Position numbers and translations under genes: made by a program. Source: a virus. Taken from it: a DNA stretch of 40,980 nt. This document shows, one piece after another, positions 26,746 through 34,484 of the stretch; within the stretch, counting starts at the first letter, position 1; the number at the start of each line of letters is the position of its first letter. The stretch is from positions 1 to 40,980 of the IMG/VR virus record IMGVR_UViG_3300025030_000226, one strand, 5' to 3'. The notes below the pieces were generated by a model. The model saw nothing but the letters and a program-made list of their open reading frames with translations, ran no database searches and was not told the origin of the DNA.

Positions 26746-27981
26746 TTGGCCGATACAATAGGTAAAAAATCCCGCGTTCAATCCCTTCTTGGAGGGATTA
26801 CTTCGGCTGGAAAACGGGTCACTCAATTGATGACCTCGGCAGGGACGACCACAACCGGGGATGATTACGGTCAGGCCCAAGTGATTGTCACGGCCATGCC
26901 CGCTACTGCCGTCGAGGTCAACCTAGATTCGACCAACGACGAAGTAGCTGTTTACGGATCGGATGACGGGGGGACAACCAGAAGAATTATCAAGACGGAC
27001 TCCGGCGGGACGGTTCAGACCGATATCGAATCCTATCCGGCAGCGAGTGCGTCAGTTCAGGTAACAAGTTTTCCCAGCACTTCTGCCACCGTTACAGTAA
27101 ATAATAGTGTCACGATTGGCGCTTTCCCTGCTACCTCTGCGACGGTTACCGTTAACAACAGCCCAACGATTACTTTTCCAGAAGCCTCCGGCTCTGTTCA
27201 GATAACTGGTTTTCCGGCAACCTCAGCCACTGTCACGGTTAATAATTCAGTTACTGTCGCATATCCTTCCACTAGCGCCACCGTAATAGTTAATAACTCT
27301 GTAACGATCGGGTCTTTCCCCGCTACTTCAGCAACAGTTACAGTAAATAACAGTCCTACGATTACTTTTCCAGAAGCTTCTGGCTCTGTTCAGATAACCT
27401 CTTTCCCTGCTACTTCAGCGACAGTAACGGTTAACAACTCTCCAACAATTACTTTCCCAGAAGCCTCCGCCAGTGTTCAGATAACCTCTTTTCCGGCTAC
27501 TTCAGCCACGGTAACTCTTAACAATTCCGTAACAGTCGGAAGCTTCCCAGCTACCTCGGCGACTGTCACAGTTAATAGTTCCGTAACTATTGCTGGATTT
27601 CCCGCCACTTCTGCGACTGTCACGGTTAATAATAGCCCTACGATTACTTTTCCTGCTGCTAGTGTCAGTGTAAATCTCGTTACCAATAATACAGGAAACT
27701 ATACAACAGCAGCTCATACGACAGTCTCAGTTTCTACAGTTTCAACACAGGCCCTTGCTAATAATGGCAGTGCGAAATACAGACTTTTTATTAACGATTC
27801 TGATACAGTCGTCTATCTAGCAATAGCTACTTCTGCAACCGCTAATCAAGGAATCAGGCTCAACGCCAGTGGGGGCAATTACGAAATGAGCCGGGAAATT
27901 GGAAATCTTATTTCTAGCACAGTGAACTGTATTCATGGCGGAGCCGGAAATAAAACAATGCTTGTTTTAGAGGGGACCTAA
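26746..27981 (+). CDS. FPATSATVTVNNS repeat protein, appendage-like, paralogue A
   Basis: This 411-residue protein has a TTG start with AGAGGA 9 bases upstream. The first 45 residues (MADTIGKKSR, GGITSAGKRV) are shared with the protein at 30108. Residues about 100-310 consist of 18-residue units of the type SFPATSATVTVNNSVTIG, alternating with 11-residue FPEASGSVQIT units. This suggests a beta-solenoid or trimeric beta-strand rod. The C-terminal 90 residues (AHTTVSVSTVSTQALANN, NYEMSREIGNL, VNCI) form a domain also shared with the paralogue. A rod with a conserved base and cap fits a tail or head appendage. The function is inferred. Confidence 0.72.
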   Translation: MADTIGKKSRVQSLLGGITSAGKRVTQLMTSAGTTTTGDDYGQAQVIVTAMPATAVEVNLDSTNDEVAVYGSDDGGTTRRIIKTDSGGTVQTDIESYPAASASVQVTSFPSTSATVTVNNSVTIGAFPATSATVTVNNSPTITFPEASGSVQITGFPATSATVTVNNSVTVAYPSTSATVIVNNSVTIGSFPATSATVTVNNSPTITFPEASGSVQITSFPATSATVTVNNSPTITFPEASASVQITSFPATSATVTLNNSVTVGSFPATSATVTVNSSVTIAGFPATSATVTVNNSPTITFPAASVSVNLVTNNTGNYTTAAHTTVSVSTVSTQALANNGSAKYRLFINDSDTVVYLAIATSATANQGIRLNASGGNYEMSREIGNLISSTVNCIHGGAGNKTMLVLEGT

Positions 27982-27982
27982 A

Positions 27983-28012
27983 ATGACAATTAAACTATTT
28001 AGGCATTTCTAA
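27983..28012 (+). CDS. Nine-codon bridging mini-ORF (MTIKLFRHF)
   Basis: ATG at 27983 follows the previous stop by one base, and its TAA directly abuts the ATG at 28013. It would keep ribosomes moving from one gene to the next. It may be only a coupling device, and no peptide function is implied. Confidence 0.3.
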   Translation: MTIKLFRHF

Positions 28013-29572
28013 ATGTGTGCAATTTACTACGTTGACCCGACTAGTGGCTCGGATGCTGGAGCGGGAACATCTGGAGATCCCTGGAAAACTCTCAATGGTC
28101 ACTCCTATGCCGATGGTGACGAGTTCCGCATCGCCAAGAGTCCGGCACCGACTACGTATTCGGCAGGGTTGGATTTTACCAATAATTCGGCTACAGTCAA
28201 CCGCAATGCAGGAAACGCAGATGATCTTTCGGTGCAGTTCGCAGTCGGGGATTTAATTGAAATCACCGGAGAGGAATCTTGGGGAACTAATAGGCCGAAG
28301 CAGTATTACATCATCACCGCCAGAACGGTCTCAACGCTAACTATAGCGGAGTCGTACCTAGGCAGCACAGGAACAAACAAAACAGTTACAAGGACAACGC
28401 CCCACACACTGGGTGCTACAACAATGTACAATCTCCAGACTGCGAGTAGAAATATTACAATATCTGGTGGTTGGGACTTGTCTGGACCAACACAAGACTC
28501 CAGTATCAGTTTTATTTACAACAGCAGCGGATCGGATGCGATAGGCGCATCTACCAACAACAACTCGGCTTTTACAATAAGCCAGATCGGGATTATAAAA
28601 AGTGGAAGCTCAATGTCGTGGCGACTAGACAAAGACAGTACTTTTACTAATTTTTATGCATTTCACATATCTGCCGGATCTTCTCCAATAACTTTTCAAA
28701 CTTCTTCAGCGGCCACTGCCGAAGCAGAGGTTACATTCACTACCTGCCTTTTATCAGCGCCGAATCTAGGATTTTCATCAAGAAAAATGAAAATAGTTAA
28801 TTCCGCTCTTCTATACAATACCACCACTGGCAATAACTCTTTGTTTTCGAGATATGCCGTGCTTAGCAACTGCTTAATTGCTTCCCGCTCCGGGCCAACC
28901 GCGAACCTTATCGTTATACGAGCCGGACTTTATAACTGTGATTTCAAAGCGCCTGGCGGCGCCGGGCCATTTTACTATGGATTTCATAACAGGGGCGGCG
29001 TTATTCATTTATTTAATTGCAGTTTCAAAACTTTTGGCGGAGTCGATGTAACAGCAAATCTCCCAGTTAAAAATATTGTAGACGCAACATACGGGCGAGA
29101 TTACAGTCACATATCTTACCAGAATTATCAATCAGATAGCTTTATATCTTGCAATGCAATTTCAAAGGAGACTGCCAGAATTAGGTTAAACAGCAGCATA
29201 GAGAGAACGGCGGGGAAACCCTCTGTCGCTTTCACCTTATTAGCTGCGCAGACTAATATTTTCAACTCTCTCAGCCCGCTCCAGCGCATCAAATTCGCGG
29301 TCAACGCCTCTACCCAATACACGGTCACGGTCTACTGCCGCAAAAACACCTCCTACGGTTCGAATAACCGGCCAAAGATCCGGGTGTACTACGATCAGGA
29401 CACTGTGGCGGACGCCTACGTCGAGACGACCATGGCGGATACGACGGATACATGGAGCGCTGTTACGGCACAGTTTACCCCTGCTGCTGCCGGTGTAGCG
29501 GAGTTGGATTTTATGTGTTTCTATAACGCCGCTGGCGCTATTGCCTATTTTGCAGATTGGAGCGTTGCTTAA
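28013..29572 (+). CDS. Beta-helix appendage protein (pectate-lyase-like fold)
   Basis: This 519-residue protein begins MCAIYYVDPTSGSD, with AGAGTSGDPW following, an N-terminus often found on parallel beta-helix proteins of phages and polysaccharide enzymes. Residues about 60-370 show irregular beta-helix rungs with repeated Ile/Phe/Asn/Ser positions (ISGGWDLSGPTQ, FTISQIGIIKS, LYNCDFKAPG, LFNCSFKTFGG). The last 125 residues form a jelly-roll-like domain (YTVTVYCRKNTSYGSNNRP, WSAVTAQFTPAAAG) that could bind carbohydrate. Catalytic residues cannot be assigned. It is likely a tail spike or secondary appendage and is flanked by the two repeat paralogues. The stop abuts the next ATG (TAAATG). Confidence 0.72.
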   Translation: MCAIYYVDPTSGSDAGAGTSGDPWKTLNGHSYADGDEFRIAKSPAPTTYSAGLDFTNNSATVNRNAGNADDLSVQFAVGDLIEITGEESWGTNRPKQYYIITARTVSTLTIAESYLGSTGTNKTVTRTTPHTLGATTMYNLQTASRNITISGGWDLSGPTQDSSISFIYNSSGSDAIGASTNNNSAFTISQIGIIKSGSSMSWRLDKDSTFTNFYAFHISAGSSPITFQTSSAATAEAEVTFTTCLLSAPNLGFSSRKMKIVNSALLYNTTTGNNSLFSRYAVLSNCLIASRSGPTANLIVIRAGLYNCDFKAPGGAGPFYYGFHNRGGVIHLFNCSFKTFGGVDVTANLPVKNIVDATYGRDYSHISYQNYQSDSFISCNAISKETARIRLNSSIERTAGKPSVAFTLLAAQTNIFNSLSPLQRIKFAVNASTQYTVTVYCRKNTSYGSNNRPKIRVYYDQDTVADAYVETTMADTTDTWSAVTAQFTPAAAGVAELDFMCFYNAAGAIAYFADWSVA

Positions 29573-29836
29573 ATGTTTACCAAAGAGAAACAATCACAGG
29601 AGATATCTGATTTCAGCTCAATCATTGTGCAATATGTTTTGCGGGATGATACGAGAGTGAATAAGTCTGGTGCTCAGGTGTTTTATGGGCATCAGTGTGT
29701 CGTCACAGTTCAGAATCCGGAAACCAAGACTGTGGCTGAAATACAAGCTGAGGTTGACGCCTGCTGGAACGCTGAGGCGGATAAGCGGATCGCTCAGTAC
29801 GAGGCACTTTGGCAGGCTCAAGAGGCTTTGGGATAA
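29573..29836 (+). CDS. Small unknown protein in the appendage operon
   Basis: This 87-residue protein starts at the ATG directly after the beta-helix stop (TAAATG). Residues 1-50 are beta-like (SIIVQYVLRDDTRVNK, FYGHQCVVTV), and residues 55-87 form a charged helix with two Trp (ACWNAEADKRIAQYEALW). It may be a chaperone or connector for the appendage, which is inference. It abuts the next gene in the same way. Confidence 0.65.
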   Translation: MFTKEKQSQEISDFSSIIVQYVLRDDTRVNKSGAQVFYGHQCVVTVQNPETKTVAEIQAEVDACWNAEADKRIAQYEALWQAQEALG

Positions 29837-30043
29837 ATGCCTGCTCCCGATACCGACAATCCATATTTCGTTGGCCCTCCGCCGATGACGGGGAGCATTG
29901 CGCCGGATACCGACTACCCGTTCTTTATCGGCCCGCCGGATTTCTGGTTTACAGTATCTGCGGCGGAAGAACGAACAGTAGGAGTTCTTAAATATTTTGG
30001 GGGTATGTCAGATGGATACTCCAGCCGAGGCTTGGTTAACTAA
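29837..30043 (+). CDS. Small protein with internal duplication
   Basis: This 68-residue protein starts directly after the previous stop (TAAATG). It contains a tandem duplication, APDTDNPYFVGPPPM followed by APDTDYPFFIGPPDF, so it may be two copies of a short binding element. The rest (WFTVSAAEERTVGVLKYFGG) is too short to classify. It ends 65 bases before the next gene, and the gap holds the promoter-like motif at 30046-30067. Confidence 0.6.
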   Translation: MPAPDTDNPYFVGPPPMTGSIAPDTDYPFFIGPPDFWFTVSAAEERTVGVLKYFGGMSDGYSSRGLVN

Positions 30044-30045
30044 AC

Positions 30046-30073
30046 TTGATCGGTAAAATTATATAATAAGAAT
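30046..30073 (+). promoter_or_regulatory. Promoter-like motif TTG-N13-TATAATAA
   Basis: TTG at 30046-30048 and TATAAT at 30062-30067, followed by AAGAAT, with the same geometry as at 14000, 26703 and 36893. It lies 40 bases before the GTG start at 30108. AAGGA stands 10 bases upstream of that start. Confidence 0.5.
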
Positions 30074-30107
30074 AGATCCCTCATACCTATAAAAGGATAA
30101 ATAGACC

Positions 30108-31340
30108 GTGGCTGACGGAATTTCTAAAAAATCTAAGCCGACCATTACAAATGGCGGTATAACCTCTACAGGGCAGCGCGTCTCCCAACAGATGACGATC
30201 TCCGGGACACATGCTGCTACAGGAGATAGTTACGGCTCCTCCAATATTACTGTTGTTAATAGCCCCACTGTCACTTTTCCGTCTGGTTCAGCCACTGTCA
30301 CAGTCAATAACTCAGTAACTATTGGGGCTTTTCCTAGCAGTTCCGCTACGGTTACGGTTAATAATAGCGTAACAATTGGAAGTTTTCCAGCTACTTCCGC
30401 CACAGTCACCCTTAATAACAGTGTAACAATTGGAAGCTTCCCTGCTACTTCAGCTACCGTTACAGTAAATAACTCTCCAACAATTACTTTCCCAGAAGCC
30501 TCCGCCAGTGTTCAAATAACGAGTTTTCCAGCTACTTCAGCCACCGTCACACTGAATAATTCCGTAACGATTGGAAGCTTTCCTAGTTCTAGCGCCACAG
30601 TTATAGTCAACAACTCTCCCACTATTACCTACCCAAGCGGCAGCGCCTCCGTCCAAATTACCTCTTTTCCAGCCACTTCAGCTACCGTTACAGTAGATAG
30701 CAGTGTTACCGTGGCGTTCCCAGCAACTTCGGCAACTGTTACAGTAAATAACTCTCCAACTATCACATTCCCATCCGCGTCTGGGTCTGTTAAAATTACT
30801 GATTGGCCTGCCGCTTCGGCCACAGTAACTGTTAATAGTTCAGTAACTGTTGCTTTCCCGGCGGCAAGCGGAAGTGTTAAAGTAACTGAGATGCCAGTGG
30901 CAGGCGTGACTGTTACCTATCCGAGTGCGTCAGCATCGGTGAAGGTTACGGAGATGCCGGTTGCCGGAGTTACAGTAACTTACCCATCTGCATCTGCTAG
31001 TGTTAAAGTAACAGACTGGCCCACTGCATCCGTATCAGTTAATTTAGTCACAGATGGGACTGGATCTGGGACAATGGCTCATTCCTCAGTCTCGGTCAAT
31101 ACAGCTTCTACTGAATTACTAGCTTCTGATGCTACCCGAAAATACGCCCTATTCCAAAATACCTCTGCTGTTACTGTGTATATACATGCTGGGCAAACTG
31201 CTGTGTCTACATCTGGTGTAAGATTATTAACTAATGAAAATTATGAGATGAGTAATAAATTTGGAAATCTAAGCACAGCAGCCATTAATTGTATCGCCGC
31301 TAGTGGATCAGGTAATAATATATTCGTAACTAAGATTTAA
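30108..31340 (+). CDS. FPATSATVTVNNS repeat protein, appendage-like, paralogue B
   Basis: This 410-residue protein has a GTG start. The N-terminus (MADGISKKSK, GGITSTGQRVSQQM) and C-terminal domain (AHSSVSVNTASTELLAS, NYEMSNKFGNL, AINCIAASG) match the paralogue at 26746. The middle is again 18-residue FPATSATVTVNNS units. It adds a segment absent from A: two 21-residue units VKVTEMPVAGVTVTYPSASA+S, identical in protein at 30876-30938 and 30939-31001 but with 19 of 21 codons different. The protein is probably a beta-rich rod. Two paralogues may build hetero-oligomers or alternative appendages. Confidence 0.72.
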   Translation: MADGISKKSKPTITNGGITSTGQRVSQQMTISGTHAATGDSYGSSNITVVNSPTVTFPSGSATVTVNNSVTIGAFPSSSATVTVNNSVTIGSFPATSATVTLNNSVTIGSFPATSATVTVNNSPTITFPEASASVQITSFPATSATVTLNNSVTIGSFPSSSATVIVNNSPTITYPSGSASVQITSFPATSATVTVDSSVTVAFPATSATVTVNNSPTITFPSASGSVKITDWPAASATVTVNSSVTVAFPAASGSVKVTEMPVAGVTVTYPSASASVKVTEMPVAGVTVTYPSASASVKVTDWPTASVSVNLVTDGTGSGTMAHSSVSVNTASTELLASDATRKYALFQNTSAVTVYIHAGQTAVSTSGVRLLTNENYEMSNKFGNLSTAAINCIAASGSGNNIFVTKI

Positions 31341-31351
31341 AGACTGATTAA

Positions 31352-32113
31352 ATGTCGCCTTTTGTTCAGCCCGCTACCTTTGCCCGCCTAAATAAACGGG
31401 GTGGGTTTAACAAGCCCACAACTGCCGCCGAAACTACCATGATTAATGATACAATCTGGGATGCTAAAGGGGATTTAGCAGTTGCCACGGGGGCAGACGC
31501 TAGCGCAAGGCTTGCCGCCTCAACAAATGCACAATTTCAATTAGCCAAGGATTCAACCACATCGACAGGCTTGGCCTGGGTCTCCCCGTATCAATTATTC
31601 ACAGTAGCTACAGGAGCGATTTCCGAAACAATCCCACGCCATGTTGTAGATCTGGAACCAAGCGCTAACGAAGGGTCAGGAACTCTTTTATTGGCCGGAA
31701 TATATCTTCCGAATAACGTAACAATAACTAGCATCACATTCGTAAGTGACAGCACCGCTGCAACATCTCCTGTGAACCAGTGGTTTGCTTTATATAATTC
31801 TGCATTAGATCTTTTGGGACAAACAGACGATGATGGAGTTATAGCTTGGGGGGCCTGGACTGCGAAGACATTAAATCTAGCCTCTCCATATACAACCACT
31901 TCAGCCGGACTCTATTATCTTGGGGCCATGGTAAAAGCCACCACCTCCAACGGCTTTGCTTGTCATACAGCAGGGAGCATAACTAGCTTCCTATCCGCTA
32001 AAACATCCCCCATCCTAAGCGGGTCGTCTACTTCCGGCCTAACTGGAGCTGCTCCAGACCCTGCGAACGCCATTAGTGCGACGAGAGATTATTTCTATGC
32101 CTACTGTAGTTAG
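31352..32113 (+). CDS. Tandem adhesin-like protein, copy 1
   Basis: This 253-residue protein has an N-terminal extension of 35 residues not found in copies 2 and 3. It then has the module DTIWDAKGDLAVATGADASA and STTSTGLAWVSPY, known from many phage receptor-binding proteins. Residues about 95-250 form a beta-sandwich-like domain with NQWFALYNSALDLLGQTDDD and SGLTGAAPDPANA, ending in AYCS. The gene is followed by two relatives with short gaps. It is likely a tip or side adhesin that binds host glycan. No clear ribosome site was seen before the ATG. Confidence 0.72.
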   Translation: MSPFVQPATFARLNKRGGFNKPTTAAETTMINDTIWDAKGDLAVATGADASARLAASTNAQFQLAKDSTTSTGLAWVSPYQLFTVATGAISETIPRHVVDLEPSANEGSGTLLLAGIYLPNNVTITSITFVSDSTAATSPVNQWFALYNSALDLLGQTDDDGVIAWGAWTAKTLNLASPYTTTSAGLYYLGAMVKATTSNGFACHTAGSITSFLSAKTSPILSGSSTSGLTGAAPDPANAISATRDYFYAYCS

Positions 32114-32220
32114 GAGTTAGAAATGGCTATTTCAACTGATACGATTTGGGATGCTAAAGGGGATTTAGCAGTTGCCACGGGGGCAGATGCAGCGTCTCGT
32201 CTTGCAGTAACGACCACGGC
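32096..32220 (+). repeat. 125-bp perfect direct repeat, first copy
   Basis: The block runs from the end of copy 1 through the intergenic ribosome site (TTAGGAGTTAGAA) into the first 30-odd codons of copy 2. It recurs base for base at 32777-32901. The offset is 681 bp, equal to one gene unit. Confidence 0.9.
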
Positions 32221-32794
32221 TGGTCAAGTATTGGTGAAAGACTCTGCTACTTCTACAGGAGTTGCGTGGGCCAGCCCCTGGGAAGGGGCGCTTGCACCAA
32301 CAGGGGCTCTGGCCGAGACATACCCTCGATGGATGGGGTCAGGAAATTCTGTAACACTGTCTTCGGGAAGACTAATGTTGCAGGCAATATACTTACCACA
32401 AAATATAACACTTACTAGCATTAGTATACGTTCCGGTGCAACCGCATTAGCTTCAGGATCAAACCAATGGTTCGCTTTATATAATTCTGCATTAGATTTA
32501 TTAATGCAAACAAATGACGACACCTCAATAGCTTGGGCTGCTAATACAGTAAAAACTCTTAACCTGACCTCTACTTATACCACAACAGCCTCCGGACTTT
32601 TTTATGTAGGAGTAATGGTAAATGCCACAACAACTCCCACCTTAACAGGGTGGACTGAAAATGATGATAACGTAGCAGCAAATATCGCCCCCGTTATTAG
32701 AGGAAATTCTACTACCGGCCTAACTGGAGCCGCTCCAGACCCGGCGGGTGCTCTTACTGTCACTTCCTATAGTCTGTATGCCTACTGTAGTTAG
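32123..32794 (+). CDS. Tandem adhesin-like protein, copy 2
   Basis: This 223-residue protein starts at ATG after TTAGGAG. It has the DTIWDAKGDLAVATGADAAS module, then a divergent stretch (about 35-110, including WEGALAPTGALAETYPRWMG), then a conserved block NQWFALYNSALDLLMQTNDD and again GLTGAAPDPAGA near the C-terminus. Compared with copy 3, the DNA alternates between perfect or near-perfect patches and strongly diverged patches, which suggests gene conversion or mosaic shuffling. The predicted role is receptor binding. Confidence 0.75.
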   Translation: MAISTDTIWDAKGDLAVATGADAASRLAVTTTAGQVLVKDSATSTGVAWASPWEGALAPTGALAETYPRWMGSGNSVTLSSGRLMLQAIYLPQNITLTSISIRSGATALASGSNQWFALYNSALDLLMQTNDDTSIAWAANTVKTLNLTSTYTTTASGLFYVGVMVNATTTPTLTGWTENDDNVAANIAPVIRGNSTTGLTGAAPDPAGALTVTSYSLYAYCS

Positions 32795-32901
32795 GAGTTA
32801 GAAATGGCTATTTCAACTGATACGATTTGGGATGCTAAAGGGGATTTAGCAGTTGCCACGGGGGCAGATGCAGCGTCTCGTCTTGCAGTAACGACCACGG
32901 C
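32777..32901 (+). repeat. 125-bp perfect direct repeat, second copy
   Basis: Identical to 32096-32220 and spanning the copy 2/copy 3 junction. Recombination between the two would add or remove exactly one gene. Confidence 0.9.
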
Positions 32902-33475
32902 GGGAAACATTCTCCTACCAGATTCCACCACCTCAACCGGAATCGCTTGGAATACGCCCTGGTATCGAGCCGCTGCCCCCACTGGAGCTTTGGCAGAATC
33001 CTTTCCTAGAGCTTTCCACAAGGGGGACCATGGGGCCTTCACATCCGGGACACTTAGGCTTCAAGCTATATATCTTCCCAAAGATTTAACAATCACCAGT
33101 ATCTCGTTTGTTTCGGGCCTGACCGCCCTAGCTTCAGGATCAAACCAGTGGTTCGCTTTATATAATTCTGCATTAGATTTATTAATGCAAACAGATGACG
33201 ACACCTCAATAGCTTGGGCTGCCGGAACAGTAAAAACTCTTAACCTGACCTCTACTTATACTACCACTTCAGCCGGACTCTACTACATAGGTATTTTAAT
33301 TGTGGCCTCGACTATGCCAACTATAATGAGACTGTCATCTACCAACTCGAATTTAAACAATCTTGATCCTAAATTAAACGGTAATTCTACTACCGGCCTA
33401 ACTGGAGCCGCCCCAGATCCCGCCGCCGCCATTAGTTCGGCCACGACCTCTTTCCACTACTGTTATGTGTCTTAA
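32804..33475 (+). CDS. Tandem adhesin-like protein, copy 3
   Basis: This 223-residue protein is the same length as copy 2. The first 32 residues are identical to copy 2 at the DNA level. The middle (WYRAAAPTGALAESFPRAFH) and the segment around 165-195 (MPTIMRLSSTNSNLNNLD) differ fully. The block NQWFALYNSALDLLMQTDDD is nearly identical. The C-terminus ends FHYCYVS. It is likely an alternative or additional receptor-binding tip. AAAGGAG of the next gene follows the stop. Confidence 0.75.
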   Translation: MAISTDTIWDAKGDLAVATGADAASRLAVTTTAGNILLPDSTTSTGIAWNTPWYRAAAPTGALAESFPRAFHKGDHGAFTSGTLRLQAIYLPKDLTITSISFVSGLTALASGSNQWFALYNSALDLLMQTDDDTSIAWAAGTVKTLNLTSTYTTTSAGLYYIGILIVASTMPTIMRLSSTNSNLNNLDPKLNGNSTTGLTGAAPDPAAAISSATTSFHYCYVS

Positions 33476-33487
33476 AGGAGAAAATGC

Positions 33488-33868
33488 ATGAGGCCCATTG
33501 AAGAAATTTATCCCCAGAAACCAGAAACAATCGATCATAGCCCAATGATCGATTCTATTGGAACAGTCTTAGTCAAGGCAATAAATATAACTAATCCCAA
33601 TAACGGATGGGTACTCTATCAAGATGTGGATTTATATGGCTATCTAATTTACGGGTGGGACACTAGATTTTGTGAGATTCCTCTTGTTCGCTGCAAAGAC
33701 TACCCAGCGCTTGGTACTCTAAGAACTACCCTTAAAGAAAATACCAAGTGGGGTACAAAATTAGAATTATCTGAGTTTTTTAACACCAACGACTGGACAA
33801 GAGATTATAGCTATCAATTTCAAGAGTTCCGAGATTTTATTGAGGCCGCAAAACTTGCCCTGATATAG
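33488..33868 (+). CDS. Unknown protein before the modification genes
   Basis: This 126-residue protein has AAAGGAG upstream. It is mixed alpha/beta and rich in aromatic residues (GWVLYQDVDLYGYLIYGWDT, FFNTNDWTRDYSYQFQEFRD). I do not recognise the family. The stop lies 22 bases before the methyltransferase start, and the promoter of that gene overlaps its 3' end. It may belong to the adhesin operon or be a small accessory of the glycosylation genes. Confidence 0.62.
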   Translation: MRPIEEIYPQKPETIDHSPMIDSIGTVLVKAINITNPNNGWVLYQDVDLYGYLIYGWDTRFCEIPLVRCKDYPALGTLRTTLKENTKWGTKLELSEFFNTNDWTRDYSYQFQEFRDFIEAAKLALI

Positions 33869-33883
33869 CCCTTGTGGTATACT
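33855..33883 (+). promoter_or_regulatory. Promoter of the methyltransferase/glycosyltransferase pair, leaderless arrangement
   Basis: TTGCCC at 33855-33860, 17 bases, then TATACT at 33878-33883 preceded by TGG (extended -10). The ATG follows 7 bases later at 33891, so the transcript start would fall on the start codon. GGAG lies only 3 bases before the ATG, too close to be typical. Confidence 0.65.
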
Positions 33884-33890
33884 GGAGAAC

Positions 33891-34484
33891 ATGGACAAGC
33901 ACTATACTTCTCGGTATATATTGAAATCAGATGAACATAAAAATACCTTTATCACAAAGCTCCCTGAAACATGGTGGTCCAGACCTTACGAATACGCCTG
34001 GGCCGCTAATTTTATGGGGAAAGATCTTACTGTCTTAGACGCTGCCTGTGGGATCGAACACCCCTTCAAATACTATCTGGCCGAAAACTGCCAATTCGTT
34101 GACGCCACAGACCACGATCCCAAAATTAAGGACGTAGCTCATAACTATTCCAATCTCACCCTCTACCACACCGACCTTACCGACACCCCAAGTCAAGAAG
34201 GCACCTATGATCGGGTCTTCTGCATCTCCGTCCTGGAGCACCTTAATCCCATCGAACGAATTGACACCTTGATGGAGTTTTATCGAGTCTTGAAACCAAG
34301 CGGCTTGGCCGTCATTACTTGCGATATTCCCTTAGTTACCCCAGTTAAATTAATCACACACGCTTTACAGATTGGCTTCTCCCTGCCCGGTCCCGCCTAC
34401 CCTCAAGCCCCCGATCCTTCTTACACCATTTATTCAGAGGAATATGGACTATATTGTTACAGACTTCTCCTGCAAAAATCTTAA
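33891..34484 (+). CDS. SAM-dependent methyltransferase (class I)
   Basis: This 197-residue protein has the class I fold. Motif I is VLDAACGIEHP (about 47-57), followed by an acidic residue pair in VDATDHDP. The motif near 100-110 is YDRVFCISVLEHL and the post-motif is FYRVLKPSGLAVITCDIP. This is the Methyltransf_11/FkbM-like type that modifies small molecules or sugars and not DNA; no DNA methylase motif (DPPY or PC) is present. The 3' end overlaps the next gene by 31 bases, so the two are coupled. A sugar or glycan O-methylation role is inferred from the glycosyltransferase neighbour. Confidence 0.82.
   Translation: MDKHYTSRYILKSDEHKNTFITKLPETWWSRPYEYAWAANFMGKDLTVLDAACGIEHPFKYYLAENCQFVDATDHDPKIKDVAHNYSNLTLYHTDLTDTPSQEGTYDRVFCISVLEHLNPIERIDTLMEFYRVLKPSGLAVITCDIPLVTPVKLITHALQIGFSLPGPAYPQAPDPSYTIYSEEYGLYCYRLLLQKS

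Noticed and set aside
26746-31340. CRISPR-like or retroelement-diversified repeats
   Set aside because: Repeats are in frame, vary at codon third positions and lack unique spacers. No reverse transcriptase or template repeat of a diversity-generating element is visible in the window.
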